NCBI GenBank assembly: GCA_017882615.1
Contig: JADGPD010000003.1
Location: 17,651 to 81,650, forward strand
DNA length: 64,000 nt
DNA from: Thermoleophilia bacterium
GTDB lineage: Bacteria; Actinomycetota; Thermoleophilia; Gaiellales; Gaiellaceae
Direction of reading: 5' to 3'
This document shows positions 18,297 through 32,524 of this stretch, in pieces. The notes beneath the pieces are model-generated. The model did no database searches and was not told the DNA's origin. It was given only the letters and a program-made list of their open reading frames with translations. Each line of letters begins with the position of its first letter. Within the stretch, counting starts at the first letter, position 1. A program made the position numbers and the translations under genes.

Positions 18297-19160
18297 TCAG
18301 CTTTGAGCTGCTCGTTCGAGCGCCTCGACCAGCTCGGCCAGTTCAGTCTCGTCTGCGAAGCGGAGCTCGAGCTTGCCGGGACTTACACGGGCACGAAAGC
18401 CGGTCAGCTGCTCGGCTGCCGTGGTCGCGCGTGAGGCAAGGTCGGGGTCGAGCGACGCGGGTCGCGGCCGGCGTTGGCGCGGCGCGCCCGCGTCGCGAGT
18501 GGCCTGCTCGACTTGGCGTACGGAAAGGCCGTTCTTGACCGCGCGCCGAGCCAGTGCCCTGCGGGCATCGTGGTCGGGAAGGGCGAGGATCGCCCGGGCG
18601 TGGCCTTCGCTCAGCACGCCCGAGGAGAGCATCTGCAGCACCTCGTCGGGCAGCTCGAGCAGGCGCAGCCGGTTCGAGACCGACGGCTTCGAGCGCCCGA
18701 CCCGATCGGCTATCTCGCCCAGTGCCAGTCCGAACTCGTCCAACAGCACGGCGTAGGCACGAGACTCTTCCAACGGGGAGAGCTGCTCGCGGGCGACGTT
18801 CTCGACCAGCCCGAGCACAACGCTCTCGCGGTCGTCAGCTTCGCGTATCACCGCCGGCACAGTGGCCAGCCTGGCTTCGCGCGCGGCGCGCAGACGCCGC
18901 TCGCCGGCGATCAGCTCGTAGCCGCCGTCCTTTCGGGGGCGTACCAGCAGCGGCTGCAACAGGCCTTGCGCCCTGACCGAAGCGGCGAGGCCGGCCGCGG
19001 CATCGCTGTCGAACGCCTTGCGCGGCTGGCGCGGATTGGCATGGATCATCTCGAGCGGCAGGTGCACCAGCTCGGACTCGCCGGCGCCGCCGACCAGCAC
19101 CTCGAGGCCGCGTCCCAATCCGCGTCGACCGGTTCGACCGCCGTCAAGCACGCTCGACAA
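18297..19160 (-). CDS. parB: Chromosome-partitioning protein ParB
   Basis: 287 residues. N-terminal CTPase domain with GERRLRAA and ENVAREQLSPLEE, central helix-turn-helix (EIADRVGRSKPSVSNRLRLL), and C-terminal dimerisation segment. ParB binds parS sites near the origin, spreads as a CTP-dependent clamp, and recruits SMC and ParA. The proposed TTG at 19160 overlaps parA by 17 bp; a GTG at 19151 is an alternative. It is the last gene of the leftward origin operon. No consensus parS site is visible in the window. Confidence 0.95.
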   Translation of the reverse strand: MSSVLDGGRTGRRGLGRGLEVLVGGAGESELVHLPLEMIHANPRQPRKAFDSDAAAGLAASVRAQGLLQPLLVRPRKDGGYELIAGERRLRAAREARLATVPAVIREADDRESVVLGLVENVAREQLSPLEESRAYAVLLDEFGLALGEIADRVGRSKPSVSNRLRLLELPDEVLQMLSSGVLSEGHARAILALPDHDARRALARRAVKNGLSVRQVEQATRDAGAPRQRRPRPASLDPDLASRATTAAEQLTGFRARVSPGKLELRFADETELAELVEALERAAQS

Positions 19161-19899
19161 GCTCCATCGCCACCTTCCAGTAGGCCTCGGCGCCCGACGA
19201 GCGCCGGTCGTGAACTATCGCCGGCAGCCCGAAGCTCGGCGCCTCGGCCAGCCTCACCGAGCGCGGCACGGCGGTCTTGAACACCAGCTCGCCGAAGTGC
19301 CGTCTCACCTCTTCGGACACCTCGGCCGAGAGCCGCGTCCGCCCGTCAACCATCGTCAACAGCAACCCCCCGATCGCCAGACGCGGATTGAGGCTGCGCC
19401 GAATCAGCTCGATCGAGCGCATCAGCTGCGACAGGCCCTCGAGCGCGTAGTACTCGGCCTGCACTGGTACCAGGACGCGATCGGCAGCGGCCAGCGCGTT
19501 CACCGTCAACGGACCAAGCGAGGGCGGGCAATCGAGAAAGACGAAGCGGTAGCGGGCGGTCGCCTCGATCAGCGACTCGGCGAGATAGCGATCGCCGCCC
19601 GGGTGCTGCGCGAGCTCCACCGCGGCGCCGGCAAGATCGGGCTTGGCCGGGACGAGGTCGAGATTCGCGAAGCGTGTGTGCTTGACCAGATCGCCCAGCG
19701 GCACCCCATCGAGAAGGTCGTAGGAAGAGGTTCCGTTCGCGCGCGCACCGAGCCCCGAGGTGGCGTTCGCCTGCGGATCGAGATCGACCACCAGCGCGGG
19801 CTCCCCTGCTTCCGCCAGGCAGGCGGCGAGGTTGATCGCGGTCGTCGTCTTGCCGACGCCGCCCTTCTGGTTTGCAAGCGCGTAGATATGGCCGGTCAC
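19144..19899 (-). CDS. parA: Chromosome-partitioning ATPase ParA/Soj
   Basis: A deviant Walker-A ATPase of 251 residues with KGGVGKTTT near the N-terminus, VDLDPQANATSG and FLDCPPSLG. ParA forms a nucleoid-bound gradient that moves ParB-parS complexes. It starts with GTG 19899, 39 bp after rsmG, and overlaps parB. Position in the origin operon and length match chromosomal rather than plasmid ParA. Confidence 0.96.
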   Translation of the reverse strand: MTGHIYALANQKGGVGKTTTAINLAACLAEAGEPALVVDLDPQANATSGLGARANGTSSYDLLDGVPLGDLVKHTRFANLDLVPAKPDLAGAAVELAQHPGGDRYLAESLIEATARYRFVFLDCPPSLGPLTVNALAAADRVLVPVQAEYYALEGLSQLMRSIELIRRSLNPRLAIGGLLLTMVDGRTRLSAEVSEEVRRHFGELVFKTAVPRSVRLAEAPSFGLPAIVHDRRSSGAEAYWKVAMELVERA

Positions 19900-19938
19900 G
19901 TGCCCACTCTACTCATGGGCACGGACAGGGCTGGCGGC

Positions 19939-20553
19939 TCAGATCAGCGGTCGTTTGCGCGCAATTCCCGGCTTACGCGGGAACCTCGGAGGCGTCGGCT
20001 CGAGCTTCGGAATCAGCACAAGCTGGCGATCGCGAGAACCTTCCACGGGGTACAGTTCGGGCTCGCCGCCGCCAAGCAAACGCGCTACTGGAGCAAGATC
20101 GTGTTCGAGCGAACCTGTGAAGAGAATCGCGGCGCCGCCGGGCCTGACGAGCGGCAAGCACCACTCGAGCGCCACCGGCGGTGCGGCTAGCGCCTTGGCC
20201 ACGACGACGCCGTAGGAATCGACCTCCTGCTCTTCGGCGCGGCCGCACACGACGCTCAGGTTCGGGAAGTCCTGCTCGAAGCCCTCGAGAAACCGGCACT
20301 TGCGCTGCTGCGACTCGATCAGCGTCACCGTGCGCTCGGGGAAAGCCGCCGCAAGTGGAATCCCTGGAGCTCCTCCGCCCGAGCCGACATCGGCGATCGG
20401 GCCGGTAAAGCGCGAGACGAGCGGGGTCGCCTTCAGGCTGTCGAGCAGGTGCTCTCGTCTGGCTCGATCGAGCTCGCGAATCGAGGTCAGCCCGGGCGTT
20501 CGAAGCAGCGCCTCCAGCCAGCGCTCGAGCCGGGGGTCGAGCTCAGTCGGCAT
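19939..20553 (-). CDS. rsmG: 16S rRNA (guanine-N7) methyltransferase RsmG
   Basis: A SAM-dependent methyltransferase of 204 residues that modifies the 530-loop of 16S rRNA; its loss gives low-level streptomycin resistance in other bacteria. The SAM motif is ADVGSGGGAPGIPLA, with VTLIESQQRKCRFL at the second motif. It overlaps the upstream jag gene by 11 bp, in the standard origin-operon position. The C-terminal tail (KLEPTPPRFPRKPGIARKRP) is a typical RsmG end. Confidence 0.95.
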   Translation of the reverse strand: MPTELDPRLERWLEALLRTPGLTSIRELDRARREHLLDSLKATPLVSRFTGPIADVGSGGGAPGIPLAAAFPERTVTLIESQQRKCRFLEGFEQDFPNLSVVCGRAEEQEVDSYGVVVAKALAAPPVALEWCLPLVRPGGAAILFTGSLEHDLAPVARLLGGGEPELYPVEGSRDRQLVLIPKLEPTPPRFPRKPGIARKRPLI

Positions 20554-21220
20554 CCGCCGGCAGCACGACCACGTGGCGGCTCGGGTCGCTTCCCTCGCTC
20601 GCCGTGGTCACTCCCGCGTAGCCCTTCAAGCGCTCGTGCACGAGCCGGCGTTCGTAGGCGCTCATCGGCTCCAGCGCCTGCGGCTCACCGCTGGAGATCA
20701 CGCGCTTGGCCGCCTGAAGAGCCGCGTAGCTGAGAGCCGCTTTCTGACGCTCGCGATAGCCGCCCGCGTCAACCGACGCCCGCTTGGCGCCGGGGCCGAC
20801 CTGCTGGTGGACGATCGCGTTTGCGATCTGCTCGATCGCATCGACCGTTTGGCCGCGCCGACCGATCAGCACGCCGAGGTCTCCGCCCGAGAAGCGGATG
20901 CTCACCGTCTCGTCCTCCTCGCTCAACTCGACCTTCGTATCCGGCGCGATGGTACGCACGATCGCTTCGGCGTAGGCGCGCAGAGAAGCGGCGAGCTCGC
21001 TCTCCTCGCGGGCCGGTTGATCGGGAACGAGCGCGAAGGCCACCGCCCGGGCCGGACGCGAGCCGATACCCAGGAGTCCGCGTTCGCCCTCTTCCACGAC
21101 CTGCACCGAAACCGACTCCGGGTCGATCCACGGTGCCTTGCGCCTTATCTCGGCCAGCGCCCGCGCAGAAGCTTCTTCGGCGTCGGCGCCCTCAGTCTCG
21201 ACATGAAGCTCCTCCGTCAC
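20543..21220 (-). CDS. jag: KhpB/Jag RNA-binding protein
   Basis: 225 residues with Jag_N, KH and R3H domains. The KH signature is GGDLGVLIGRRGQTVDAIEQIAN; the R3H part has YRERQKAALSYAALQAA and ends EPMSAYERRLVHERL. KhpB forms an RNA-binding complex with KhpA that affects cell elongation in Gram-positives. The GTG at 21220 overlaps the yidC stop (GTGA). The same frame stays open far upstream over yidC, but that stretch is not homologous to anything in this family. Confidence 0.93.
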   Translation of the reverse strand: MTEELHVETEGADAEEASARALAEIRRKAPWIDPESVSVQVVEEGERGLLGIGSRPARAVAFALVPDQPAREESELAASLRAYAEAIVRTIAPDTKVELSEEDETVSIRFSGGDLGVLIGRRGQTVDAIEQIANAIVHQQVGPGAKRASVDAGGYRERQKAALSYAALQAAKRVISSGEPQALEPMSAYERRLVHERLKGYAGVTTASEGSDPSRHVVVLPADAD

Positions 21221-22068
21221 CTGCGCCCACCGCCCTTCTTCTTCTTGCGCTTCACGCGACGAGGCGGTTGCGGCGCCCGTGGCTGCTCGGTCGTCTGCTT
21301 GGCCGGCGCGGCCGGAGTTCGCGACGATCTCTTGACCGGCGGCGGCGGCTTGGGAATCAGCGTCCTGGTAATCAGGCCTTGCCCGACAGTCCAGAGGTTG
21401 GTCGTCGCCCAGTAGAGAACGAGCCCGACCGGGAACCGGAGAATGAAGGGCAAGATCACGAACGGCAGCACCATCATCATCACGCGCTGCGACTTCTGTG
21501 CCGTTCCCGACATGAAGTAGGTCGAGGCGACCTGGCTGCCGACGTAGATCACGAGCAGTACGTAGCCGCTCCAGTGGTCGACGATGTTGAGGGTGATGTT
21601 GGGAAAGAGACTGTGCCCGAGCCAGGAGAAGTCGCCGCGCGACACGCAAAAGTTCGGGTTCGCCGCATGACCGCGGCAAGGGACAGCTTTCGCAAAGTCT
21701 TTCAGGACGAAATAGAGCGCGATGAAGATCGGGAACTGCGCCAACATCGGCAGGCAGGAGGCCATCGGGTTGATGTTGTTCTCCTTGTAGAAGCGCATCA
21801 GCTCCTGCTGCTGGCGCTGCTTGTCGTGCTTGTAGCGCTTCTGAATCTCTTTCATCTCCGGCGCGTGCGCCTGCAGGCTCTGCATCGAGTGGATCTGCTT
21901 GACGGTGAGCGGGACGATCACGATGCGGACGATCACCGTCAGCACCACGATCGCCCAGGCCCAGGGGAGATGGGCGCTGTAGTGCAGCCATTCGAGGATG
22001 AAGCGGAAAAGATCCTTAAGCGGGTTGAGAATCCCGCTGAGCGCGCTGGAAACGATTAGCGAGTTCAC
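21217..22068 (-). CDS. yidC: Membrane protein insertase YidC/Oxa1
   Basis: 283 residues from the GTG at 22068 (GTGA overlap with yidD). The core has five hydrophobic helices, including WAWAIVVLTVIVRIVIVPLT with the conserved Arg in the groove, a coiled basic loop (QKRYKHDKQRQQQELMRFYK), and MASCLPMLAQFPIFIALYFVL. The C-terminus is Pro/Arg/Lys-rich (VKRKKKKGGGRR), which may contact ribosomes. It inserts membrane proteins alone or with SecYEG. Residues 130-165 form a longer-than-minimal extracytoplasmic loop with a Cys pair (PCRGH and NFCVSRGD). Confidence 0.96.
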   Translation of the reverse strand: MNSLIVSSALSGILNPLKDLFRFILEWLHYSAHLPWAWAIVVLTVIVRIVIVPLTVKQIHSMQSLQAHAPEMKEIQKRYKHDKQRQQQELMRFYKENNINPMASCLPMLAQFPIFIALYFVLKDFAKAVPCRGHAANPNFCVSRGDFSWLGHSLFPNITLNIVDHWSGYVLLVIYVGSQVASTYFMSGTAQKSQRVMMMVLPFVILPFILRFPVGLVLYWATTNLWTVGQGLITRTLIPKPPPPVKRSSRTPAAPAKQTTEQPRAPQPPRRVKRKKKKGGGRR

Positions 22069-22328
22069 GCCGGTTGTCCTCGATGTAGGTGGCTGCAAGG
22101 CCGCCCGAACAAGCGCGCGTCTTCCGGCATGTCCACGCCGCCCGCACTCCACGGGTTACAGCGCAAAAGCCGCCAAGCGGTCAAGAGTGTCCCGCGAATG
22201 AGGCCGTAGCGCTTGAGCACTCCGATCGCGTAGCTCGAGCAGGACGGGTAGTACTTGCAGCTCGCCGGAAAGAGCAGCCCGAGCGTGTAGCGGTACAGAT
22301 AGACGAGTGCGATCGCCGGATACTTCAC
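22065..22328 (-). CDS. yidD: Membrane insertion efficiency factor YidD
   Basis: A YidD-family protein of 87 residues with the CKYYPSCSSYAIGVLKRYG signature and the RLLRCNPWSAGGVD motif. It helps YidC-dependent insertion. The GTG start overlaps the rnpA stop and its stop overlaps the yidC start, each by 4 bp, so the three are tightly coupled. Confidence 0.96.
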   Translation of the reverse strand: MKYPAIALVYLYRYTLGLLFPASCKYYPSCSSYAIGVLKRYGLIRGTLLTAWRLLRCNPWSAGGVDMPEDARLFGRPCSHLHRGQPA

Positions 22329-22666
22329 GAGCCCGCCTTTTCCATCACTTCGTCAACGCGCTCGCCGAGCCAGTCGAAGTCATGCGACTCCGCAGCCTCG
22401 ACCAAGCCGGGGCGCGCGGCCAGCACATAGTCGAAACCCGCTTTGCGATCGTTCAACGGCCACACCTCTCGCAGCATGCGCTTGAGCCTGTTGCGCTTGA
22501 CGGCCGAACCGACGCTTCTCGGTATGGCCAGCCCCAGGCGCGGCTCACTGTTTGCGTCCTCGCGCGGAAAGGCGTGCAGCGTGAAGAAGCGAGTCGAGGT
22601 CGAGCGGCCATGGCGGTAGACATTGTCGAAATCACGCGAGCGCGAGAGACGGTGCCGGCGTTCCAC
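22325..22666 (-). CDS. rnpA: Ribonuclease P protein component
   Basis: A protein of about 113 residues that binds RNase P RNA and helps cut tRNA 5' leaders. It shows the N-terminal RRHRLSRSRDFDNVYRHGRS and the basic helix AVKRNRLKRMLREV. I chose the GTG at 22666; a GTG at 22711 would add 15 residues but would overlap rpmH. It follows rpmH, as in most bacteria, and ends in a GTGA overlap with yidD. Confidence 0.93.
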   Translation of the reverse strand: MERRHRLSRSRDFDNVYRHGRSTSTRFFTLHAFPREDANSEPRLGLAIPRSVGSAVKRNRLKRMLREVWPLNDRKAGFDYVLAARPGLVEAAESHDFDWLGERVDEVMEKAGS

Positions 22667-22685
22667 CTTGCGCGCCTCGCCCGGA

Positions 22686-22820
22686 CTAAGCGGATAACCG
22701 CTTGCGACCACGAGCCCGCCGGCGCTTCAGGACCACGCGACCGGCCCGCGTCTTCATCCGTGCGCGAAAGCCGTGCTTACGCTTCCGGCGGCGTACGTTT
22801 GGTTGGTAGGTGCGCTTCAC
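22686..22820 (-). CDS. rpmH: 50S ribosomal protein L34
   Basis: 44 residues starting [20 protein letters not shown] from a GTG and ending GRKRLSA. The whole protein is highly basic and matches L34 end to end. First gene of the leftward origin operon and the left border of the candidate oriC. Confidence 0.98.
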   Translation of the reverse strand: MKRTYQPNVRRRKRKHGFRARMKTRAGRVVLKRRRARGRKRLSA

Positions 22821-23116
22821 GGTCTTGCAGATCCTAGAGGTCAGAGCCCGTTCTGCGGGCGAGCGCCAGTATAGACGAGGCCCGCGAGATAGAAGTTATC
22901 CACAGTCTGTCCGTCTGTCCCGCAATCGCCTTTATGCCCGCATCGGGGTCTATATGGGATGGTCCTCAGGCTCGTTCTCCACACCTGTGGATTACAGTGT
23001 GGACGCGCCAATATGCCTGCAAAACGGCGCCATTTCCGATCGTTTGGCTGTGGATAAACGCCCGTTGTTAGGCCGCCGCGACGCTGATATGCTCGCACCT
23101 CCGCCTTCGACGGCGG
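22821..23116. other. oriC: Candidate replication origin (rpmH-dnaA gap)
   Basis: A 296-bp gap between the divergent rpmH and dnaA genes. It contains DnaA-box matches at 22896-22904 (TTATCCACA, perfect, + strand), 22975-22983 (TTCTCCACA, one mismatch, +), 22986-22994 (TGTGGATTA, one mismatch, - strand), 22998-23006 (weaker, -) and 23049-23057 (TGTGGATAA, perfect, -). Two form an inverted pair around 22984. Gene direction flips here, as expected at an origin. The segment is less GC-rich than its surroundings. Confidence 0.75.
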
Positions 23117-24502
23117 ATGGACGGTCAACAAGTGGAATCATCACTCCTGGACAACGCCGAGAGTCTCTGGGCCGCGGTCGCTGAGCGCCTGCGCGAAGCC
23201 TTGAGCGAAGCCACCTTCCAGACCTGGTTCGGATCCGCCGGAGGAAGCGAGCTGAACGATGACTTCTTCGTCGTCGCGGTTCCGAACGAGTTCACTCGCG
23301 AGTGGATCGAGGGGCATTTCCTCGATCTTCTCCGCGCCACGGTGAAGGATCTGGTCGGGCACGAGTGCGGCGTTCTGCTTTCGGTGATGGACCCTCTCGA
23401 GGCGCTCGTGGCCGAGTCGGCGCCGCCCGAGCCCGCCCGCGAAGAGGTGGAGCGAAGCGAGGTTCGCACCTCGCCGACGGGCGTCAATCCCAAGTACACC
23501 TTCGATCTGTTCATCATCGGCTCCTCGAATCGTTTCGCGCATGCTGCCGCCCTCGCGGTCGCCGAGCGGCCCGCCCGCGCATACAACCCGCTTTTCATCT
23601 ACGGCGGCACGGGGCTCGGAAAGACCCATCTTCTGCACGCGATCGCACACTACGTCTCCCAGCACTCGCGCAACTCGAGCGTCTTCTACGTCACCAGCGA
23701 GAGTTTCATGAACGACTTCATCGACTCGCTGCGGGACAAGCGCATCGACAGCTTCAAGCAGCGCTACCGCCACTACGACGTGCTACTCGTCGACGATCTT
23801 CAGTTCTTCGAGGGTAAGGAGCGGATCCAGGAGGAGTTCTTCCATACCTTCAATGCACTTTTCGAAGCCGGTAGTCAGGTCGTACTCTCATCCGACCGGC
23901 CGCCTCGCGAGCTGGCGACGCTCGAGCCCCGCCTGCGCTCGCGCTTCGAGTGGGGGCTCATCACCGACATCCAGCCGCCCGACCTCGAGACGCGGATCGC
24001 AATCCTGCGTAAGAAGGTCCACACCGAAGGCATCCACGTTCCCGACCCTCAGGTTCTAACCTTCATCGCCAGTCTGATCTCGTCGAACATCCGCGAGCTC
24101 GAGGGTGCGCTGACGAGGGTAGTCGCCTTCTCCTCGCTGACGGGGCGCCTGATGACCGTTGAACTGGCTCAGGAGGTTTTGAAGGACGTCTTCCCTCCCG
24201 AGGCGGCGGAGGTGAGCATCCATCACATTCAAGAAGAGGTGGCGGGTCGCTTCGGCCTGTCTCTCACCGAGCTCTGTAGCGACAGGCGTTCGCAGAACAT
24301 CGTCTATCCCCGCCAGGTGGCTATGTACCTCTCGCGCGAGCTAACGGATTCTTCTCTTCCGAAGATTGGCAAGGAGTTCGGCGGTCGCGACCACACCACG
24401 GTTATTCATGCGACGTCGAAGATCGCGCGCCTGATCAAGGAAGATCGTTCGGTCTACAACCTCGTTCAAGAACTCACGGCTCGCATCAAGCAGGTGCGTT
24501 AG
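23117..24502 (+). CDS. dnaA: Chromosomal replication initiator DnaA
   Basis: 461 residues. Domain I ([22 protein letters not shown]), a short linker rich in Glu/Pro, the AAA+ domain with Walker [10 protein letters not shown] at 163-171 and Walker [10 protein letters not shown], and the C-terminal domain IV signature [14 protein letters not shown]. It binds DnaA boxes, oligomerises with ATP and melts oriC. Boxes just upstream suggest autoregulation. ATG 23117 gives the expected domain I; GTG 23132 is a less likely alternative. Confidence 0.98.
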   Translation: MDGQQVESSLLDNAESLWAAVAERLREALSEATFQTWFGSAGGSELNDDFFVVAVPNEFTREWIEGHFLDLLRATVKDLVGHECGVLLSVMDPLEALVAESAPPEPAREEVERSEVRTSPTGVNPKYTFDLFIIGSSNRFAHAAALAVAERPARAYNPLFIYGGTGLGKTHLLHAIAHYVSQHSRNSSVFYVTSESFMNDFIDSLRDKRIDSFKQRYRHYDVLLVDDLQFFEGKERIQEEFFHTFNALFEAGSQVVLSSDRPPRELATLEPRLRSRFEWGLITDIQPPDLETRIAILRKKVHTEGIHVPDPQVLTFIASLISSNIRELEGALTRVVAFSSLTGRLMTVELAQEVLKDVFPPEAAEVSIHHIQEEVAGRFGLSLTELCSDRRSQNIVYPRQVAMYLSRELTDSSLPKIGKEFGGRDHTTVIHATSKIARLIKEDRSVYNLVQELTARIKQVR

Positions 24503-24688
24503 CTGTGGATCGCCGGTGGACGAATGTGGACACTTTGGACACTTTGGTGCGACGTGCCCGCACTCTTCCTGTTCTGCTTTACTTCTCCCCAGCCGTCGTC
24601 CTCAACGAAACCTCACTTTTGACGCGGGATTGAGGGTGGTTTCCTCGCTCCTAACAAGCTCTATTACGACTACGAGGAAATATCTCTA
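24503..24688. other. dnaA-dnaN intergenic region with weak DnaA boxes
   Basis: 186 bp. Immediately after dnaA come TGTGGATCG (24504-24512) and TGTGGACAC (24525-24533), two degenerate DnaA boxes in lower-strand orientation, and a 9-bp tandem repeat (GGACACTTT twice). The last 40 bp before dnaN are AT-richer and hold its SD (GAGGAAA). It may be a second part of the origin or only the dnaN promoter. Confidence 0.5.
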
Positions 24689-25843
24689 ATGATTGAAACA
24701 GATACGAGCCTCACTTCCGGTATAAAACTCCGCTGCTCGAGAGAGCGTCTTGTCGAAACCGCGTCGATGGTTGCGCGCGCTGTCTCGTCGCGTAGCTCAG
24801 TCCAGGTTCTGGCCGGAGTTCTTGTTACGGCTGAGAACGGACGAGTTCGTCTCGCCGCAACTGATATGGAGCTTTCGATAATTTCGTCGTTTGAGGCGGA
24901 GATCGAAGGAGAGGGAGCGAGCGTCGTCCCTGGGAAAGTATTCGTGGATGCTTGCCGCTCACTTCCGAGCGGCGAAAGCGAAGTCACGATCGAGCAGACG
25001 AGCGGCTCGAGGATGGTCAGCCTCTCTTGCGGCAGCGCGTCTTACCGCCTTAACGTCTCGACGACGGAGGATTTCCCACGCCTACCCGAGATGACCTCCG
25101 AAGGCGTCTTCAAGGTGAACCGCGAGGCGTTCCTCGAAACCGCCGGGCGCGTAGCCCGCGCCGCATCGCGTGACGAGTCACGGCCGGTGCTGACGGGGAT
25201 TCTCGTGCAGTTCGAGAAAGGCTCGGCTGCGTCGACACGCAAGCTGACCATGGCTGCGACCGACTCCTATCGCCTTGCCGTAAGGGAGACGGAGCTCGCC
25301 GGCGACACGCCGGAGCTTGAGGCAATCGTTCCGGCTCGCGCCATCGCCGAGCTAGCACGCATTCCCGCCACCGGTAGCGAGCTCGAGTTGGCGATTCACG
25401 ACAACCACGCCATCTTCTCGCTCGGAGACACGACGCTGAGCACGCGGCGAATAGACGGGCAATTCCCGAATCATCGCCAGCTCCTTCCCGAAGCCTTCGA
25501 GCACACGGTAAAGCTGGCGCGGCTGGAGTTCCTCGACGTCGTGCGCCGTGTCGCGGTGATGGCGCAGCGAACTAGCCCGATCAGACTTCACTTCGACGCA
25601 GGCCTGATGACTGTCTCGGCGCAGACGCAGGATGTCGGCGAAGCAAGCGAGACGCTGCCGGTCGCCTTCAGCGGCGTTCCGATCGAGATCGGGTTCAACG
25701 CGGAGTTCTTGCGCGAGGGAATCGAGTCTGTGATCGGCGACGAGATCGAGCTGAACCTGATCAACCCGATCCGCCCCGGACTCCTTCGCGCGGAGGGCGA
25801 CAGCTTCTGGTACCTGATCATGCCGATCCGCCTCGCGGGCTGA
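24689..25843 (+). CDS. dnaN: DNA polymerase III sliding clamp (beta subunit)
   Basis: 384 residues forming the three clamp domains. Recognisable segments are VLAGVLVTAENGRVRLAATDMELS, AASRDESRPVLTGILVQFE, AATDSYRLAVRE and the C-terminal YLIMPIRL. The dimeric ring tethers polymerases and repair factors to DNA. Start ATG 24689 is preceded by GAGGAAA. Followed by recF after 137 bp. Confidence 0.98.
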   Translation: MIETDTSLTSGIKLRCSRERLVETASMVARAVSSRSSVQVLAGVLVTAENGRVRLAATDMELSIISSFEAEIEGEGASVVPGKVFVDACRSLPSGESEVTIEQTSGSRMVSLSCGSASYRLNVSTTEDFPRLPEMTSEGVFKVNREAFLETAGRVARAASRDESRPVLTGILVQFEKGSAASTRKLTMAATDSYRLAVRETELAGDTPELEAIVPARAIAELARIPATGSELELAIHDNHAIFSLGDTTLSTRRIDGQFPNHRQLLPEAFEHTVKLARLEFLDVVRRVAVMAQRTSPIRLHFDAGLMTVSAQTQDVGEASETLPVAFSGVPIEIGFNAEFLREGIESVIGDEIELNLINPIRPGLLRAEGDSFWYLIMPIRLAG

Positions 25844-25980
25844 GGGGCCTCGTCCAAAATGACGACCCACCGACCGGGCGTGATCGGTGGATGCGATGCT
25901 AGGACGCAGCGCCTCGTTCGTAGCCGAAGCTACGGGCGAGGCCGAGGACAACGCAGCTCGCCTCCGAGCGCGGCCGGTCG

Positions 25981-27069
25981 GTGGAGTGCTTCGTTTTGAG
26001 TCGAGGCCTTACAGTTCGCGAGATCACTCTGCGCGACTTCCGCTCGTACGAGCGCCTCGAGCTGGAGCTGGAGGGCGGTCTCGTGCTGGTCGCGGGACCG
26101 AACGGAGCCGGGAAGACGAACCTGGTCGAGGCCGTGCACGTCGGCACTCAAGCCTTCTCGCCGCGAACGAGAGCCGATGCTCAGCTGATTCGCTTTGGTT
26201 GCGATGGGGCTCGCGTTGCACTTCGGGCCGAGCGGCGCGGAGGGAACGCCGCCGTAGAGGTGACGATAATCCGCGGTGAAAGCAAGCGGGCGCGTCTGAA
26301 CGGTGCCCCACTGTCGGCGACCGACCAGCTGAGGAGCGAACTTCCGACGCTGGTCTTCACGCCCGACCGGCTGGTGGTGATCAAAGGTGGGCCGGCGGTG
26401 CGCCGGGCCTACGTCGACCGGACGCTGACGCGGCTTCTTCCCACTCGAGCGAACCTCCCGCGCACTTACGGTGAAGCGTTGGGCCAGCGGAACGCCTGCC
26501 TGCGGAAAATCGGTCTCGGCTTCTCGAGCAAGGAGGCGCTCGCGCCCTGGAACGAGCAGGTGGTGACGCTCGGATCGTCGCTCCAGGCGGCCCGCTTGCG
26601 CTCGATCGAGCTGCTTTCGCCGCGTTTCGCGGACGTCGGAGAGGCGCTCGGGCTGCCGGATTGCAAGCTCGAGTACTCGGCCGAGCCGCTCACTTTGGAG
26701 TCGCTCGAGCGCCGGCTGGCGCGCGACCTGGAACGGGGAACGACGAGCGCCGGCCCACATCTGGACGAGGTCGTCGTTCTGGCCAAGGGGCTCGAGCTCC
26801 GTTCGTTCGGCTCGCAGGGAGAGCAGCGGACGGCGGTACTGGCGCTTCTACTCGCCGAAGCAGAGCTGCTGACCGAGCGGGACACCGGCGCCCCGCTCCT
26901 GTTGCTCGACGACGTGCTTTCGGAACTCGATGTGGGCCGGCGCGAGGCCCTGATCGGGCGCCTGCGCGGGCTCGGGCAAACGATCGTTACCGCCACCAGC
27001 GACAGCGCTTTGCCCGCGCGGGCGGATCAGGTCATATTGGTAAACGAGGGAACCGCGAGGACAGCGTGA
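25981..27069 (+). CDS. recF: DNA replication and repair protein RecF
   Basis: A SMC-like ATPase of 362 residues that loads RecA at gaps together with RecO/RecR. Walker A is GPNGAGKTNLVEAVH, the ABC signature is SQGEQRTAVLALLLAEA, and Walker B is LLLLDDVLSELD. The core begins LTVREITLRDFRSYERLELE. Start GTG 25981 or TTG 25996; the SD is weak for both. The stop overlaps the dciA ATG (TGATG). Confidence 0.96.
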   Translation: MECFVLSRGLTVREITLRDFRSYERLELELEGGLVLVAGPNGAGKTNLVEAVHVGTQAFSPRTRADAQLIRFGCDGARVALRAERRGGNAAVEVTIIRGESKRARLNGAPLSATDQLRSELPTLVFTPDRLVVIKGGPAVRRAYVDRTLTRLLPTRANLPRTYGEALGQRNACLRKIGLGFSSKEALAPWNEQVVTLGSSLQAARLRSIELLSPRFADVGEALGLPDCKLEYSAEPLTLESLERRLARDLERGTTSAGPHLDEVVVLAKGLELRSFGSQGEQRTAVLALLLAEAELLTERDTGAPLLLLDDVLSELDVGRREALIGRLRGLGQTIVTATSDSALPARADQVILVNEGTARTA

Positions 27070-27527
27070 TGGAGAGGCTCGAGAGAGAGATCAGAAAGGT
27101 AGCCAAACGAGTCGGTCTTCCGGCCGCGAGCGAGCTGGTTCGAATCTGGCCGCAAATGGTCGGTGAGACGATTGCCGCGAACGCCTGGCCGGCGCGGCTG
27201 AACCGCAAGGGAGTGCTGCAGGTCAACACGAGTTCCGCGACGTGGGCATTCGAGCTGAAGCACCTAGCGCCTCAGATCCTCGCCAAGCTCGAGCAGGAGC
27301 TGGGTGGGGAATGCCCGAGCGAGCTTCGCTTCGTGCCCGGGCCCGTGCCCGGGAAGGGTCGAGAGGCCGACGCACCGCTCGCATCGAAGGAGCCTACGAC
27401 GACCGCGCGAGAGCGCGAGCAAGGCGAAAAGCTGGCGGCTGTTATCGACGACGAAGAGCTGCGCGCGCTGGTTGCCCGGGCGGCGGCGGCGAGCCTTGCT
27501 CAAAACTGCCGAAAAGGCGCACCTTAG
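27069..27527 (+). CDS. DciA-like replication protein (DUF721)
   Basis: 152 residues. The N-terminal DUF721 domain has IWPQMVGETIAANAWPARLN and VLQVNTSSATWAFELKHLA; the remainder is a charged, probably disordered, tail. DciA is the ancestral loader or activator of the DnaB helicase in bacteria lacking DnaC or DnaI. The ATG overlaps the recF stop. The recF-dciA-gyrB order is the usual actinobacterial one. Confidence 0.9.
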   Translation: MERLEREIRKVAKRVGLPAASELVRIWPQMVGETIAANAWPARLNRKGVLQVNTSSATWAFELKHLAPQILAKLEQELGGECPSELRFVPGPVPGKGREADAPLASKEPTTTAREREQGEKLAAVIDDEELRALVARAAAASLAQNCRKGAP

Positions 27528-27563
27528 GCCCACTTCCGACCGCTCTTTCTGATAGACTACGAT

Positions 27564-32498
<4,935 letters not shown>

Positions 32499-32524
32499 GA
32501 GCGGATCCCTATCGGGATCGGCTC
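32499..32524. terminator. Possible bidirectional terminator, gyrA/galT
   Basis: GAGC-G-GATCCC, loop TATC, GGGATC-G-GCTC: a 10-bp stem with one G-G mismatch placed right after the gyrA stop and overlapping the galT stop codon. No clear T tract follows, so termination strength is uncertain. Confidence 0.45.

Noticed and set aside
20543..21991. Long frame continuing jag upstream over yidC
   Set aside because: Beyond GTG 21220 the translation is antisense-free but out of frame with the strong YidC coding sequence and has no Jag homology.
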